This document shows positions 38,091 through 51,967 of a DNA stretch of 64,000 nt, one piece after another (position 1 is the first letter of the stretch; every line of letters starts with the position of its first letter). Made by a program: the position numbers and the translations under genes. Source of the stretch: Marchantia polymorpha subsp. ruderalis (Eukaryota > Streptophyta > Marchantiopsida > Marchantiales > Marchantiaceae); the NCBI GenBank assembly GCA_037833965.1, contig AP031353.1:16246501-16310500 (forward strand). The letters run 5' to 3'. Under the pieces are notes generated by a model. The model ran no database searches. It was not told the DNA's origin and worked only from the letters and a program-made list of their open reading frames with translations.

Positions 38091-39483
38091 AGTATATCAT
38101 AAAATGATTGGGGTACTGTAATTACGATAATCCAATCAATTTCTGAAATACTTTGTGCGTTTTTCTGTAATTTATAAAATTCTAGGCAAATTTCTCAATT
38201 CGTCCCACATGGTGACTTCCCGTTTACAATCATCGTGGTGGACTTTTTTTTGGGTCTGTCTCTCTGTTATTAATTATATCCGCAATTGACAAGGTTGATG
38301 CGCTGATCAAATAAGCCAGACATATTGTAACGCAATCCCATGATTAAGTCAAAAAATCTAGTTTATTTGTCTCTTTTCGGATTAAACTTTAACATTTGCC
38401 CCCCCCCCCCCCTCCCCCACCCGATCCCAAACGTCGTGGCATTAAATACTTAGAACTTTGTGCACCCATGTTTCTCAGGTATGGTTATACAAATCTCACC
38501 TTTTCCTAAGGTGTTTTGTGAAGAGACTAGACACCCCGTTTAGGAAATCGCTCACCCGGCGTTGATGTGTGGCAAAGACAGTGAACTGATCGGATCACTG
38601 CTATTAAACTCCGCGCCAAATAGGATAACAGCAATCTTAATGTCCTTGAACCCAATGAATCAGACGCGAAGAGATAAACCCTGAAACACAAATGGATGGA
38701 GTAACACAGGTCACATAGGTCACATACGGACAGATGAATCTGTGATGTAAGTTGCCGTTTCAGCTTGACCGGAAGGATTGTTGTCCTTGTGCACAAACTA
38801 TGGAACGACGGGTGAAGTAGCGTGCGGAGGGGAGGGCAGGGGAGGAGGACGTGAGTCCTGTGCCGTCCGTGCTGGTCGCACACGGCATAATTATGCGCGT
38901 CCTGTAAATAGGATTCACATTTGACTAACAATTCTAGTTTCTGAAGATTTCTCGTAAAATCACATTCCTTTCCTTCTTCGCACACCGTTTAAATGTCTAT
39001 TAATATGTTTATTGATCCTTCTCACTAGCAGTTTATTCCATTTTTTTATTGTATTTTCTTTTCAAACGGTGAGTGCAATGTGAAATAAAACTTGGAGATA
39101 CATGCTGGTTGAAAAATATTCTTTAAAACAACATTATCAATTATTAAAAAGAACCAAATTTCTCCGTCTTATTCTCCATGGATGAAAGATGATTGGTAAT
39201 ATGTAAGCCCACTAGCATCCTATTGGTAATTATGTAGTACTAAAGCTAAGATTTATTTTAGAAAAATTTTAAGTAAATTTTAACAAAATAACAGCATTAT
39301 TTTAATAAAGGTTAAAGTACATGAAAATATACATAAAAAATGGAAAAAATAATTGAAACATTGCTTATTGAAAAACAAAGAAAACGAATATTGGCACATA
39401 ATATGAAAGGATCTTAGAACTCTTATCAATGATAGGAACAAAACGGTAAATATAGGGTCCATCTCACAGCAAAATAATAATCA

Positions 39484-39519
<36 letters not shown>

Positions 39520-42500
39520 CCAAAGAAATCATAAGTGCATTTTTATTTCATTTAATATAGTGCATATGAATGATTTTTTCAGTGAATATTTATTCGTAAC
39601 CATTTACAAACCACACTCTTGATGGCTAGATATGCTCACAACTAGCAAGTATACCCTCCAGGAACTGTTTCTCAAGTATCAGATAGTTATCCTTATATGA
39701 CGGATGTCGCGTATAGCTAAAGAAGAGGTCCTACGCTCAAATTGACTTTAGTCTCCAAACTCGTGATGAACTTTGCCACGTCTCCTTCTGATTCTTTAGC
39801 CCCTTTTGAATGAAACAAATCGAGTGTATCTAGGCTTTATGAGTCTCCTCGTGGTCAATCCAGCCGATACCAAGTACCCTCCCGCACGGAAGCTTTTTCA
39901 ACAACTTGGAAGTTTATGACCGATATGAGTTTGCATGAACTTTTTCATGTCGCCTCGCAATTTGAATTTTGTCTTCAGTTGTCTGAGTATTTCTGAAACA
40001 TGTTTTCCTGGGATCCGCCATTTGTAACTTGCAGATAGCTTGATGCTTCTCAAACTACGACATCTTCTGATTGAAACTGCAGAAAACTGCAGGATTTCTA
40101 CGACATCTTCTTGTGATTCGGCTTGAGTTAATGAAAAAAACAAAATACTCGCTTTCCAGGTAAATTAGTGAAATATCGTCAACACGATATCGATCACTTT
40201 GTATCACCTGTACATCATATGAGATGCATTGACAAAGAATATATTCCAAGGGCTGAAATTTTTCAAACCCCAAGAAGATCAATAGAGAACGATTAAGCAA
40301 AGAGGGGACGCTGAAGTACGGTATATAAACAATTATAACCACAAGCAGTAGTGGAGAAAAGTGAATATTGTCAAAACTGCAAACATTTTCAATTTTCACC
40401 TTCTCCTGCACGTTAGAGCAATTGTACTAATCAGAAAGACTCCCCAATGAAATGTGTTTCAAATATGTAAGTGTTCTCTTCAATCCTTAAGTTTAATTCA
40501 TAACGGCAGCCCATGACATTCACATGTTGTTCATAAAAAGGCGCGACTTTATAATTTGCTCTTATGCTAACTATACTTCATCCCATTTGCATGTTGATGA
40601 AGAATTAGGACGAGAGAGTTAATAACAGGAGAGATCCATGGAGATCCATGTTCTGGACTTAAGAGCAGGACGACGACGAAATTTGATCCGTTAAAATAGG
40701 AAATTTGATATGTAAAGAGAGGTAGCCTTAGCTTTGGAGACTTGTGTTTACGTGAGTATTGAGGGATGTGGGTCCATGGCGTCTAGTGAAGCCCTCTAAC
40801 ACAATCATCGAATTTTGTTTCTTGTCTCTCCTTGATCTGTATCGATAAATGTATCGGACCAGCATGACTCTGACTCTTTTCTCAGAATGTACTACAGTAT
40901 GCCCCTTATTATTTCTCACAACATTAGAACTATGTTTGCTCCTCCCACGATTTCACCCAAATGTACACTCACCGACACTACAACTTACTTTCACAGAAAA
41001 CCGGTTATGAGTTCTTCGAGACAACGTTTCGAGACATTGTGTTGATGTCTAGACATGGACACATCCCCATTTTTTGGTAAAATTTTCAGTTGCAAAATAC
41101 TGCGGAACTTTGATATATATAAAAAAAGGTAGGGATCAATCAGAGATGCGAGGTATAATATCCAGTGATATAACGTTAAGAACGTTCTCTAGTGCAATTC
41201 AAGCTCCTCTTTCTCAATCCGAATTTTGGCATTCAACGAATACATCCTCGTTGTGAACGGAAAACAATCTATTTCTATTTTTCCAATTGAAAGTTGACCT
41301 CTTACTAACATGGACAAGGGTGACCAGGGCAGATTTAAGAACACACAGATACAATCTTTTCTTTCTTTGTTCAATTTTTCCATGAAACTTCAGATATATT
41401 GCGTGGAGAATAAGAGAGAGAAGATAGAGCACACATGCTCCCGAATACACGTCTGTGTTCTTGTCCTTGTGAACGAAAGCCTATGATTGTGATACACATT
41501 TCTATCCAAATAAACAAGATGCGGTCATCTTGACGTTGTGGTCATGGACCTTCTTTAAGAGAACTTCTGAATTCTCTCTCTGTTTATGCATAAAGTACTC
41601 TCTTAAATATCTGCTTAACCTATTCTAGACTATACACATGTATTACTTGTGTAGTAGACAAAAAAATCATGCCCTTCGTACTTGATTTGAATGTACTTGA
41701 TTTTATGTTCTTTTAAGTATATGTCTTGCCACTTTTCTAGTTTCAAATTCTAAATTGGATACAGGAATGTAGTTAGCTTTCTATAAGGCCAATTCCAGTC
41801 AAGGAAAATTTGTGGATTTGTGACGTTAGAAGTGAGTTTGCATTCAACATGCAAACTTCGTTGTACGAATATAGAGTGATAATATTCACAATTTACTCAA
41901 CACATATTATACATTGTTCACCTTAAAAAAGTGACGTCCTACTATCGCTAATCCTCATATATAGCAGTTGCGATCTTAGTTTAACTAATTATAGTTAAAT
42001 TGATTAAAGTGAACGAAGATCACAATTACTTACTATTGAACTTGTGACAAAACAATAATACTCTTGCTGGATTCAGTCATTAAATAGTAGATTCGTGGAG
42101 TACTGTTCAAATACTTATTTTCTCTCTAGTTTCGTTTCTCCTTGTTTTCCTAAATTTTCGGGGTAATTCATGAATTTCTGTATTTTTCACGTTGGATCTT
42201 GTATAGCCATTGTACCTTTGCTTGCATCAATATTTATTCAAGCTTCACTTATCATAGAAGTCAAGTTCAAAAGAGAAAAAATTGAGAAAAAAGAGCCTTT
42301 TGTCCTACCATATTGTATATCCGCGGTAGACGTGTTCTGTTGCAATTCATAATGTGTGCAAGTTCTACTTAATACATGGTTTGGATATCAAAGTTTATCT
42401 TTCGTGGAAGCAGACAAGGTCACCGGGTTGAAATGCTGAACCTTTATGGCAGATTGCTCTTCTTCCTCTTGCTCTCGTTCCCGGTGTTCTTTCGATCCAC

Positions 42501-42700
42501 CTTCCAGAAGATATAACAATCCTTCCATTATACTCAAGTACACCAACTGTACTCACTACAAAAAGTGTTCATGATTAAATCGGTTAGAAGAGATGAAAAG
42601 TTTGAGGTGGAAAAGAAGCACTCTAGCCTACATAAATGAAAGTATAACTTGTGCAATTTTATGATGCGCATGAAGCTACAGTGTAAGACAACTAGAACGC
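38091..42700. other. AT-rich intergenic DNA
   Basis: No gene recognised. It holds a 14-base C run (38399-38412) followed by T and five more C, and an AT dinucleotide microsatellite (39486-39518). Frames are short and dominated by AT-coded residues. Confidence 0.4.
39486..39518. repeat. (AT)n microsatellite
   Basis: About 33 bases of uninterrupted AT dinucleotide repeat. Confidence 0.95.
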
Positions 42701-42750
42701 AAAGGTGCATTGTTAGTGGAATGAGGAGCTAGATTCATCTAGTGTAGTTC

Positions 42751-44616
42751 TTGGTGGGATCAGAAGACAAAAACGTTCAGAATGTCACTGCAAGTTTTGC
42801 AATTCTTCACCGACACTTACAATCCATCACCGACGCCGGATGCAGCTCATGGTGCACAAAATCCGAGGATATGAGTACGAGGTCTCGAAAATACCTCCAT
42901 GACGTGAGGGAGCAGGTGGAAGAAGAGAAACTCGCTATCTTTAGCTTATCATGAGCTTGCTTGTTCTGTTATAAACAAGATAAACTTCTGTGACAAGACA
43001 AAGAGGCATGGACACAATTTAGTGTATCTGAGTATCTCTGATCATTTCTAAAGTCTGTTTGTAGTGGGCCACAGGGTTTACAGCGATAGGATAACGAGCA
43101 TCACACAGAATACTCCGTGTTAAGAACTATCTATGCAGGAAAGAAGATGGCACTGTAAAGGTAGAGCAAGCTAGAACGATCTAAGTTCTGTAACCTTTAG
43201 CAATCATATCCAAGTAAAGTAACACGGAAGAGCTACAATTAGAAGATCTTCTTTGTATCTTGAAGTTGAACCTCGTTCCTGGAACTGGCGTTATCATATT
43301 TACTGGGGTAGGTATGGAAGCAAAGCTGACGCTTCCTCCACTTATCTCGATTGTAGCACAAATAATCTAAAAAGTTATTCTGTATATTTATAAAGCTGCT
43401 GTCCTATGCTGGGATCGATAGCTTTAGTTTCAAGGACTGGAATCCACAACTCTGAACATGAATTGACTCGTGTTATTTGTACACAACGTTCAAGGCTTGC
43501 CTAGAACTTGACCATAGGTTTATCTGTTTGGAAGATAAGGGTACCGTCACCCGTCGACATTCATGACGGGAAAGAAGAGGCCCGAATTGTCACTGCAACA
43601 TGGAAGACCGTAACAAGGACCATATGACTGTGATGCAAAATAAACATTTTGTTACACACAGAAGCTTCACTGTGAAATATAACTGCAGCCTAGTGGCCAA
43701 TTGGAGAAGAGTGTACATGATGTGGTGGATTCATCCTCTGGGGAGGTCAAGAGACAGATCGCGGAGGTAAGAGTACTCAGTCAACTTCTCACACAGATGA
43801 CATGGAATCATATCGACAAGTGTGCAAGAGTCAATTCTTGAGTGGTGGATCTCTGAAGCTGACTCTTTTGCAGCAAGTCAGGTGCACTCCTAAATCCAAA
43901 TGTCTTCACCTGGCTTCGGGATGAGCGTGGCATTGTGACTTGACTGAATACCACGGTGCCAAGTGTAAGAGCTTGAGTATTAACATGGGACGGGAAGTAT
44001 GATACGATCAAAAGTACCTCAAAAATCCACGACATGTCCTAAACCAGAGAGTTGGTGAAAGATGTGTTACAGCGGGTGGAGTTTTCCACCTCTTTGACTA
44101 CAAATCTCTCTCTAGTGTTATTGTAGTTCTTGGTCTGACAAGTAGAGCCACTGGATGACCGGCCACTGCATGAAGGCTTGGCCCACAACATCCTGCTGCA
44201 CCAGAGATGTGATTTTAACCGACAATAAACTGCACCCAAATGTAGTAAGAATGAAGTGTTTCCTACACGAAGGCTTCATTCGCTAGATAATTAGAGGACT
44301 GCATAAGTTGCTTCTAGAAGGGGGGAGAAATTGGGACATTTGTTACTATCTAAAGAATAAAGACTAGCTCTGGCTCCATAATCAACTAGTTATATGGATG
44401 GCATTGGATATTGTTCACCTTGGTGATGTGACAATGATTAAGGTTTTCATGTTATTTACCTTTTAGCAAACCATTTGTGTTTGTTTGTTGCTTAGGTGGA
44501 GAAGAACTATTCTTTGCTGCAAGGTGGGACAATGACTCCTCCATCGTCCTCACTGCATAGTAGACTGTTCGAAGAAGATCACGTCCCATACTTCAACATA
44601 TGTAGAGAATCGTTCT
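42751..44616 (+). pseudogene. Possible exons of a decayed or unrecognised coiled-coil gene
   Basis: This part is less AT-rich than its flanks. Three + strand pieces look coding. The first, 42751 to about 42912, has FAILHRHLQSITDAG and RSRKYLHDVREQ before a CAG/GTGG donor. The second, 43688-43767, follows AACTGCAG and ends at GTAAGA, reading QLEKSVHDVVDSSSGEVKRQ. The third follows TTGTTTGTTGCTTAG at about 44495 and reads VEKNYSLLQ, then a Ser/Pro tail to a stop near 44616. All agree with phase 0 joins. The heptad-like content suggests a coiled-coil tail. I cannot name the family, and no 5' part is seen. Confidence 0.3.
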
Positions 44617-46225
44617 GACTCCACGTGTTGATGTTAGTGTGACATACAGAGGACGTGTGGTCGCTAGATGCTATGTGTGAGGTTCGTGTGTCACAGAGTC
44701 ATACAGTGTGAGACCGTGCTTCATGCTCAAATTATGCCAAGCAGGTCGTCAGTCGAGCTTAATCAACACTTGATTGATTGTTGTGATTGCGGTTGACATG
44801 TGCTCAGTGAACCAACTCTCATGTCTTCATTGTAACAATGAGGTTAGTATTCAGTAACCGAACACTTGTCCAATCCAAATCCCATCTTGTGTACAAGATG
44901 ATCCCAAGCGTTTTAAGTGCCCTGAATTAAGGCATGCGCTTTTCCGATAAAATCTGTGTCAGTAATCACCTTAGATTCCACGATTTGTGCCTCCTGCACA
45001 ATATGCTTGCTCATCAACATTTGCAACCGCGTGACTTTTACTATTCCAGAAATGCGTTCAATTGCTCTTTCCATTGGTCTTCCAAAGAGTATCAACGGAT
45101 CGCACCACTTATGGGATCTTCGACACAAACTTATTGCGTAGTGCAAGTGACGCGGTCAGGTTTTGCTCCCGAAAGATTAGAGAACATTTATTTGCCTCCG
45201 CTTTTGTGGGAGACATAAGATACTCAGTTACTTAGTGAATTATATAATTTGTTCCTGTATCTTCTACAAGGATACATCAAGCAACATGATATTTCACGTT
45301 GAGAAGAAATGTCATCTACGTGAGAGGAAAAAAAATACATTCTCTCCAAATTTTTTCCCACTTTAACTGTTACTTTTATTTCTCTTTGCACCTCTATATA
45401 GTTTTTGAATAGGTGAAAAGGAGTGCTTGTAGCTATCATTGGAAAAGGTAGGAGCTAAGCACATAAGATCTTCTGTTTAGACGTTACTTCTAAAGGTTAA
45501 GGAATTATTGTCTTACTTTTTTCTCTCGTGAATATGTTAAGAGTTTTTAGTCACTTGAAAGCTCTTAAGATTATTATGAGTTGATATGTGGAGTGATATG
45601 TTCTCAATACTATACACTACACATATAGCAATTTGGTTATTTTCTTCACAATCTGCAAGTTTATGATAATCTTATTTGTGAAAGCAGATTATAACAAGTG
45701 AAAAATTTTATATTCTTGGATGTATCACATGAGCTGTAATCTTTCATTATGAGTTCATTAATTAATTCACCTAAATTCCTACAATTTACATTCAATTTAG
45801 CACATTCAAATTTTCTTCGTATTACTATGTCTTATCTATGCTCTTGCTCTAGCAAGAAGTGTATTCGTTTATTTTGGCTCAACAATGCATCGACTTCTTT
45901 CTTAGCTCACGCATGCATCCTTCTGGCCCAACTTTCACCATTACTTCCTCCACAAAAATGAAATTTTTGCGTTGCTTCTTCAATTGATCAACATTGTTAC
46001 ATCATGTGAGAGTAGTACATAATCACCGAATGTGCATCTGAATTATTTTTCATTCAAAAATCATAAAACAGTTATTCATGATGCCATAACAATTTATTGT
46101 GCCTAAGACACATGTGAAAATACTTGTAAGTATTCATAATCCTATGGAATCAATTGTATCTACATATCACATTCCATTTAATTTGTATCAAATAAATATC
46201 CATGTAGCTATAAAAAATTCTATTG

Positions 46226-46261
<36 letters not shown>

Positions 46262-49200
46262 TAAAAATCTAAATTTTTTGGCTTTGAAATATCAAAACTT
46301 TGTTTAAATATTTCTGTATAATTTATATTATAATTCATGAACATTTGTAATTTTTCATTTTCAAAATAAAATTTTTTTTTTAAAAAAATAATTTTCTAAT
46401 TTGATCAATTTTTTGAAGATATACTTTTATAAATATTTTTGTGTATAAAATAAATTATAAATTCGTAAATCATTTTGCACAAAAAAAAATTCAGGGTCAA
46501 AATTAATGTAGGAAATAAGATTTATTCAAAATAATTTTTTGTAGTTTTCAGCTGATGCTTGCATTTTTAATCTTAAATCAACTTGCAAATTTCACTTTGT
46601 ATTGAATGAAAATGTAGTCTGAAAAAATGAAATATTAAGATTATTATGTTGGTATGAGATTTTTCAAAATCTCAAAAAGCTATTCAAATCATTTTAAAAA
46701 CAAAAAAATACCATTCATCATAAACTTACAATCATTTTTAATATTGATGTTGTTAAATTTCATCTTGATATTTTCAAAACAATAAAAAATGATCATATAT
46801 TGAAAACTTATTCTTGATTAAGCGCCAAATTATTTTCAAAATTTCTCAAAAGATTTTAATCTCCTCCTACTATCTGTCAAATTTATTAATTTTTTTTTAA
46901 ATATATTTTTTCTTAATTTAAATTTTTTGCAATTAAATTACGTTAAAAATTAAAAATTACGTTATTTTTTTTATAAATCATTTTTAATAAATATTTAATA
47001 ACTATTTTAATCTACAAATTTTTCGTCTTTTTACCAAATTCATGTTAATTAATGTAAATTTAAAATTTATCTTGCAGTCACAACCTTTTGTGAGTGAAAA
47101 ATATTTATTTTTTATTTATTTTTTATTTTTGACACTTATTTTTATTTATGCTTGGTTTAAGTATGTTGATCAATTTGGCTATTTTTATTTCAAAATTATT
47201 ACTTACTATTAGCACTTAAAAAAAATTATCTGCATTTTAAAAGCTTAATCTGTATCGTTTTAGCATTCAATATTTTTAGCTTTAAATCTATAATGTTTTT
47301 ATTTTTCATTTTTTATAATTAATTCATGTCTTTTTATATTCATAGTACATGATCTTATATCAATATTTTTTTTACTTTTCTATTAGTTATTGTGTCATTG
47401 TTTTACATCAATTTGTATCAATACATGTATCATCAATTTTGCAACATGATTTTGTATCATTTGAAAATATGTGGTGTTATCTTCAACACTATTCACTTCA
47501 TGTGGCTAAACTCTTGAAGAACGTTTTTTGTGTATTAAGTGGGTAGTTTAGAGGGTTACATTATGTCAACATCCATCCATCTTTGCTGTTTATTTTGAAT
47601 AATTATTGAATTCACAAAAATAAATAGTTTTGTCAACCTTTTCTTGTTTAAGAAACAATACTCTTATAGTTTTTAATTGCTAGTTGTTAATCTTCTTGCA
47701 AGTCTCCACAAGTTTATTCATGATGTATATAGAAAAGTACAGAAAAACATGTAACTTACAAAAAGATGTGTGGTTCATTTCAATTAGTTTACATTTACTA
47801 AAACACAAATTTGTAATTTATATTCATAGATTTTTTCTGTCTTAAAACTAACTATGTATAAGGTGGCTAGAAATAATCAAAATCTATGCAATCTTGTACC
47901 ATATCTCTTAATTAATATCTTGGAAGTGTAATCTTTATAATCTATATAATTATCTTGCAGAAAGCTCAAGATTTAAGTCATAAACAACATTGAAATCAAA
48001 CCATAGCCAAAACATGATAAAATAATATCAAACAAAGAGATAATATAAATGCTAATTTACTCTATATGTTGTTGCATGCAAAACTTGCAATATGAGACAA
48101 TGTCTTGAACTAATTTCTAAACATATCACCTTGATGAAGTCATCAGCATGATAAATTTATTGTAAATTTTGATAGCCTCAATCATTTTATCATATAAAGC
48201 CTCTCCAAAATAATGAAAGCTTATGCTAATATCTTTTTATTATACTGTTCATCATTTATTTCATAGCAAGACGTAAATTATTTAGACTTTCACAATGAAT
48301 ACTCACAATATTAGGTGGTATTTACATCTGAAAGAAATACCAATCTGATCAAATTGATCTTTTTCTTATTTTTTTTGCTGGTTGCGCTCAATTTTTGTAA
48401 TGTGTTGTTCCACGCAATTCTATATTGTACATTTTCAACTTATGCAATCACCTTAGAGTGTAAACAAATATCTAACTGTAGAATTATGCCAATCTATATC
48501 TTGTAAGCAGATGATCAGATATAGCCCATCAATACTTTAACATTGTACAATCACATCAAACACAAGATCAAATTTCAGCCTATTCTTGAAATTTATGAAA
48601 ATTTTCTCCATAGCTCCTCAATGTAGTTATCAGGAAGTTGAAATTTACCTTGTAGTCTAGTATACAGCAAAGAAAATGTCAGACCTAGTGTAAATGGTTA
48701 GTAATCAACTCAAGTCTTGTCAACTCAAGTTAGTGTTACTAAAGTTAATATGATTGAGTTCAATCTGTCGCTCCATATATAATTGGTAGTAGTTTCAGTA
48801 ACATATATTTAAAAGTTTTGAGTAAAATATCTGTGAACCCGTAAACGTATACTCTCCCTAGAGCTGAACCACAGTAAATCATATGTTGACTTTTGATTGT
48901 TCTGTATGTGTGTGGAGGTTGAGTTCAAGATTTAGCGTTATCATTGTTATCAAATCAAAAGTGAATTATGGAAAGCAAGTAATGGAAGAAGAGGAAGCAA
49001 GAGCAAATAAAAACATAAAGCTTGTAGCATGATTCAGCAGACTTTGAGTATTTAGTCAATTCTTAATATAATAAACAAATTGTGTTAGTGTTCCGCTAAA
49101 ATTGCAGCTGTATCTTTCATGATCATAGTGATGAATAATAGATAAATGTAGTCGTAAGGACCGACATGAGTATTGCATTTGTGATTCGTTCAATTTTGAA

Positions 49201-49500
49201 AAGTGTTGGAATAATGAGAAAAACACATGTGGACTAGAGACAGATACTGGATCCCAAGAGATAATTCACAAAAATACCTTAGAAATCAATTCTAGAGCCA
49301 AGCGAAGAAATATCATAGAACACATCAATGTAGACGAGACATTGCTTGAAAAAGAGATGAAAATTTGCGTGACAACTATGATCTCTTAGTTGCCAACAGA
49401 GAAAGAGCATAGGTATGGATGCAAGTGCTCGCTGTTCATCTTGCGAAATTCTTTTGTGCACATATCACAATCACAAGAACTCATATAGTACGACGAACAT
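44617..49500. other. Strongly AT-rich block
   Basis: From about 45500 to 48900 the sequence is very AT-rich, with poly-A and poly-T runs and a second TA microsatellite (46229-46256). No coding signal is credible. It may be old transposon or heterochromatic DNA; no terminal repeats were found. Confidence 0.4.
46229..46256. repeat. (TA)n microsatellite
   Basis: About 28 bases of TA repeat inside the AT-rich block. Confidence 0.95.
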
Positions 49501-50058
49501 TTTAGATTATTGTAAGATTTGGAGTTGACATAAATATGATCGTGAATAAAGATAAAGCATGCTGATTTCGTGGTGCTTATACGGCAAACTATTCCAGTTC
49601 ACAGCTCACAGCATCATGAATCTCGCCACCAGAAACAGGTCATCTACCGTTGCTGCACACTTGCACCATGTTGCCACTAACGCCGAGGATCAGCGATCAC
49701 ATACTTCACAAAGTCACTCCTTGCACAGCCAGGTGGCAGTGTCCCAAACTGTGTTCCGTGGAAGAAATTTCCCTTTCCTGATTTCAAAGTTAGCACATGT
49801 AATAATTTATGGATTTCCACTACTGCAGCCTAGAGATCAATCCCTTGTTCATAGAAACAAAATTTAATCACTTATTCTGTTACTCCTCATTCTGACCCTC
49901 TCTCTCTCAAACTCTGCACCATCCTTAACTCTGCATCATCCTTAACGTAACATTGCTGTATCTCTCCAATCACAAGCAAAACATTTGATCAATGAGATCT
50001 GGATGAGACACAAGAGCCTGCCGCTTGAATGCACGTCGACTGTTGCGAAGGCCAGGTA

Positions 50059-50081
50059 AGGGAACGACCATGTCGTTCCCT
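50059..50081. repeat. Inverted repeat, 10-bp arms
   Basis: AGGGAACGAC, a 3-base loop, then GTCGTTCCCT. With a mismatch the symmetry extends by about 5 more bases on each side. Confidence 0.85.
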
Positions 50082-50346
50082 CACCTCACCCTCCGACCAC
50101 AGTCAGTGTTGAATGTGTTCGGAGCATGCAGACATCCGAGATTTGACAACACAATTAAGCAGTGGGTCTGGCTTAACTTGATTAAGGTTGACTCGGAGGA
50201 TTTGGTATGCAGTTTTCTGGACTATGTATAATTTTGAATGATGTGCCGGTATCGAATCAAGTAATCATACCCTTCTCTGTTAACTCTACCACCATGACTC
50301 TCGTCTCAGAGCTTGGAAGACAGGACTACTATTTACAACAGCGTAA

Positions 50347-50371
50347 ACGACGTGTATACCACACACGTCGT
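50347..50371. repeat. Inverted repeat, 9-bp arms
   Basis: ACGACGTGT (50347-50355) faces ACACGTCGT (50363-50371) across a 7-base spacer. Confidence 0.8.
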
Positions 50372-51079
50372 AAAGAGCCCTGATAGAGAAAATTTCAGTG
50401 CTGCAATCAAACCATGCTTTATGAAATATTCTGCATGATGAATGTTTACTCAATATACGACGGAATTGCAACGAGAATCACAATCCCCATGATATTCAGA
50501 ATACGTGCTCCTGCATCCTTTGAAAATTTTATTCTCGAAAATTGATGCAAGAGACCTTGTAACTGAACGTCCACGTAGTCCGACTGCAAAAGCATTCGTG
50601 CTACGAAACTAACATATGTATTTGTATACGTGACAATTCTGAGAGTGCTGGCGCTTTACATTGTGCTGAGATTGCGGCCAGCACAACGCATGTCATCGGG
50701 GTGTATCGCAGAGAAACATCAGCTAGTCAACATGGACCTGACGCATAGCTTACTAGAACTGCAATGCTGGGAAGTGGATGATTTTTTTTGCTTGTTCAAC
50801 AGGTTCAAGGAGGGCCTCGATTACCTTCATACAGAAGATTGAAGATGGGAGGGATCGAAAATAAGAATAAGAACAAGAATCGAAGCATGACGGATGGAAC
50901 GTTGTATGGATACACAGTCAGACGAAGAAGAGCAGGTGTAGATTAGAACATGATCGCTTGTGTTTGTGTTTACATCTTCGTTCACAAGTTTGGGACGTCC
51001 CAACTGATGGATGTGGTAAAGTCCACCAGGTCGTCACGTGTCAGTAATTATTGCAATCTATGCTTCCTTTTTCAGTATC

Positions 51080-51238
51080 GCTACAGCCTCTGTCCGTTGC
51101 CTTGGCAGGGCTTACAAGTTTGGCCTCTAGCATTTCATTGACTCCGTTCTGAAGCGTGACAACGCAGTCTACGGGCCTCGCATGTACACTGAGGGCCCGA
51201 CCCTCAATCCTCATGGGAAGATTTCGGTTGACTGTTGA
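51080..51238 (+). pseudogene. Protein-like fragment with an internal TAG
   Basis: One frame reads ATASVRCLGRAYKFGL, then TAG at 51128-51130, then HFIDSVLKRDNAVYGPRMY and EGPTLNPHGKISVDC to a TGA at 51236. The text is strikingly protein-like for intergenic DNA and is preceded by a TTTTTCAG acceptor-like site. I do not recognise the family. It may be a decayed exon, or chance. Confidence 0.25.
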
Positions 51239-51967
51239 GAACCACGAACTGCTCTCAGCCTTGCGTCCCGCTTGCCTGGCGTTTGAAGTGCATGCTGTTC
51301 ATTATGCTTCCTCGTCGTAACTGCGATGGCTGCCCAGCTGTGTCTACTTCACTGCACAGTCTCATACTTAGACATCGTGTATTTCCAGTTGAAGATTGTG
51401 ACCCTATGATTCAGTAGATTCTGAACATTAGCTCACTGTGATTATTAATGCCACCTCTTGAGATGGTTCTGGGGATGGTAAACTGTCCCTGGGGACATGC
51501 GTTCCATCGAGCCTTCTCGTTGCCTGTTGTATCCCGGCCAGTTCCGGAGAAAACAGTAGAACCGACACATGCGGTTCTGTGTTTCACATTGGGATTGGGC
51601 TCGTGCTCGTCGAGCGCGGACACCACATTTGTCCAAGAGCTGTTCAGCAGAATCATGTAGCCAACCATCGTAGACGGCCTTCTCTTCTCTTCTTCCACCT
51701 CTGAAGAACGCAGTCTGTGTTTTTGGGAAGATTAGAACCATGCGGCTCCCTGGATTTCTTTCTCTTTCCGATGACACGTTCAGACCTTTAGTCAGTTCGT
51801 GTAATTGAATCTCAACTATGATTTGTATTACGTCGGATCCATGTTCTTAATCACATATTTCAGCCATCTCTCTTCAGGGAATGTTCGATTTCGGCCATAA
51901 AAGAGCCATATAGTGCTTATTGCTCGTCAAAAGTGTCCGGTGAGAGCAGGCCCAGCTCATTGTCAAA

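Larger units (their letters stand above)
49501..51967. other. Upstream region of the U-box/armadillo gene
   Basis: Mixed composition. It holds inverted repeats at 50059-50081 and 50347-50371 and a protein-like fragment with an internal stop at 51080-51238. The promoter of the U-box gene should lie in the last few hundred bases. No intact gene is recognised. Confidence 0.35.
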
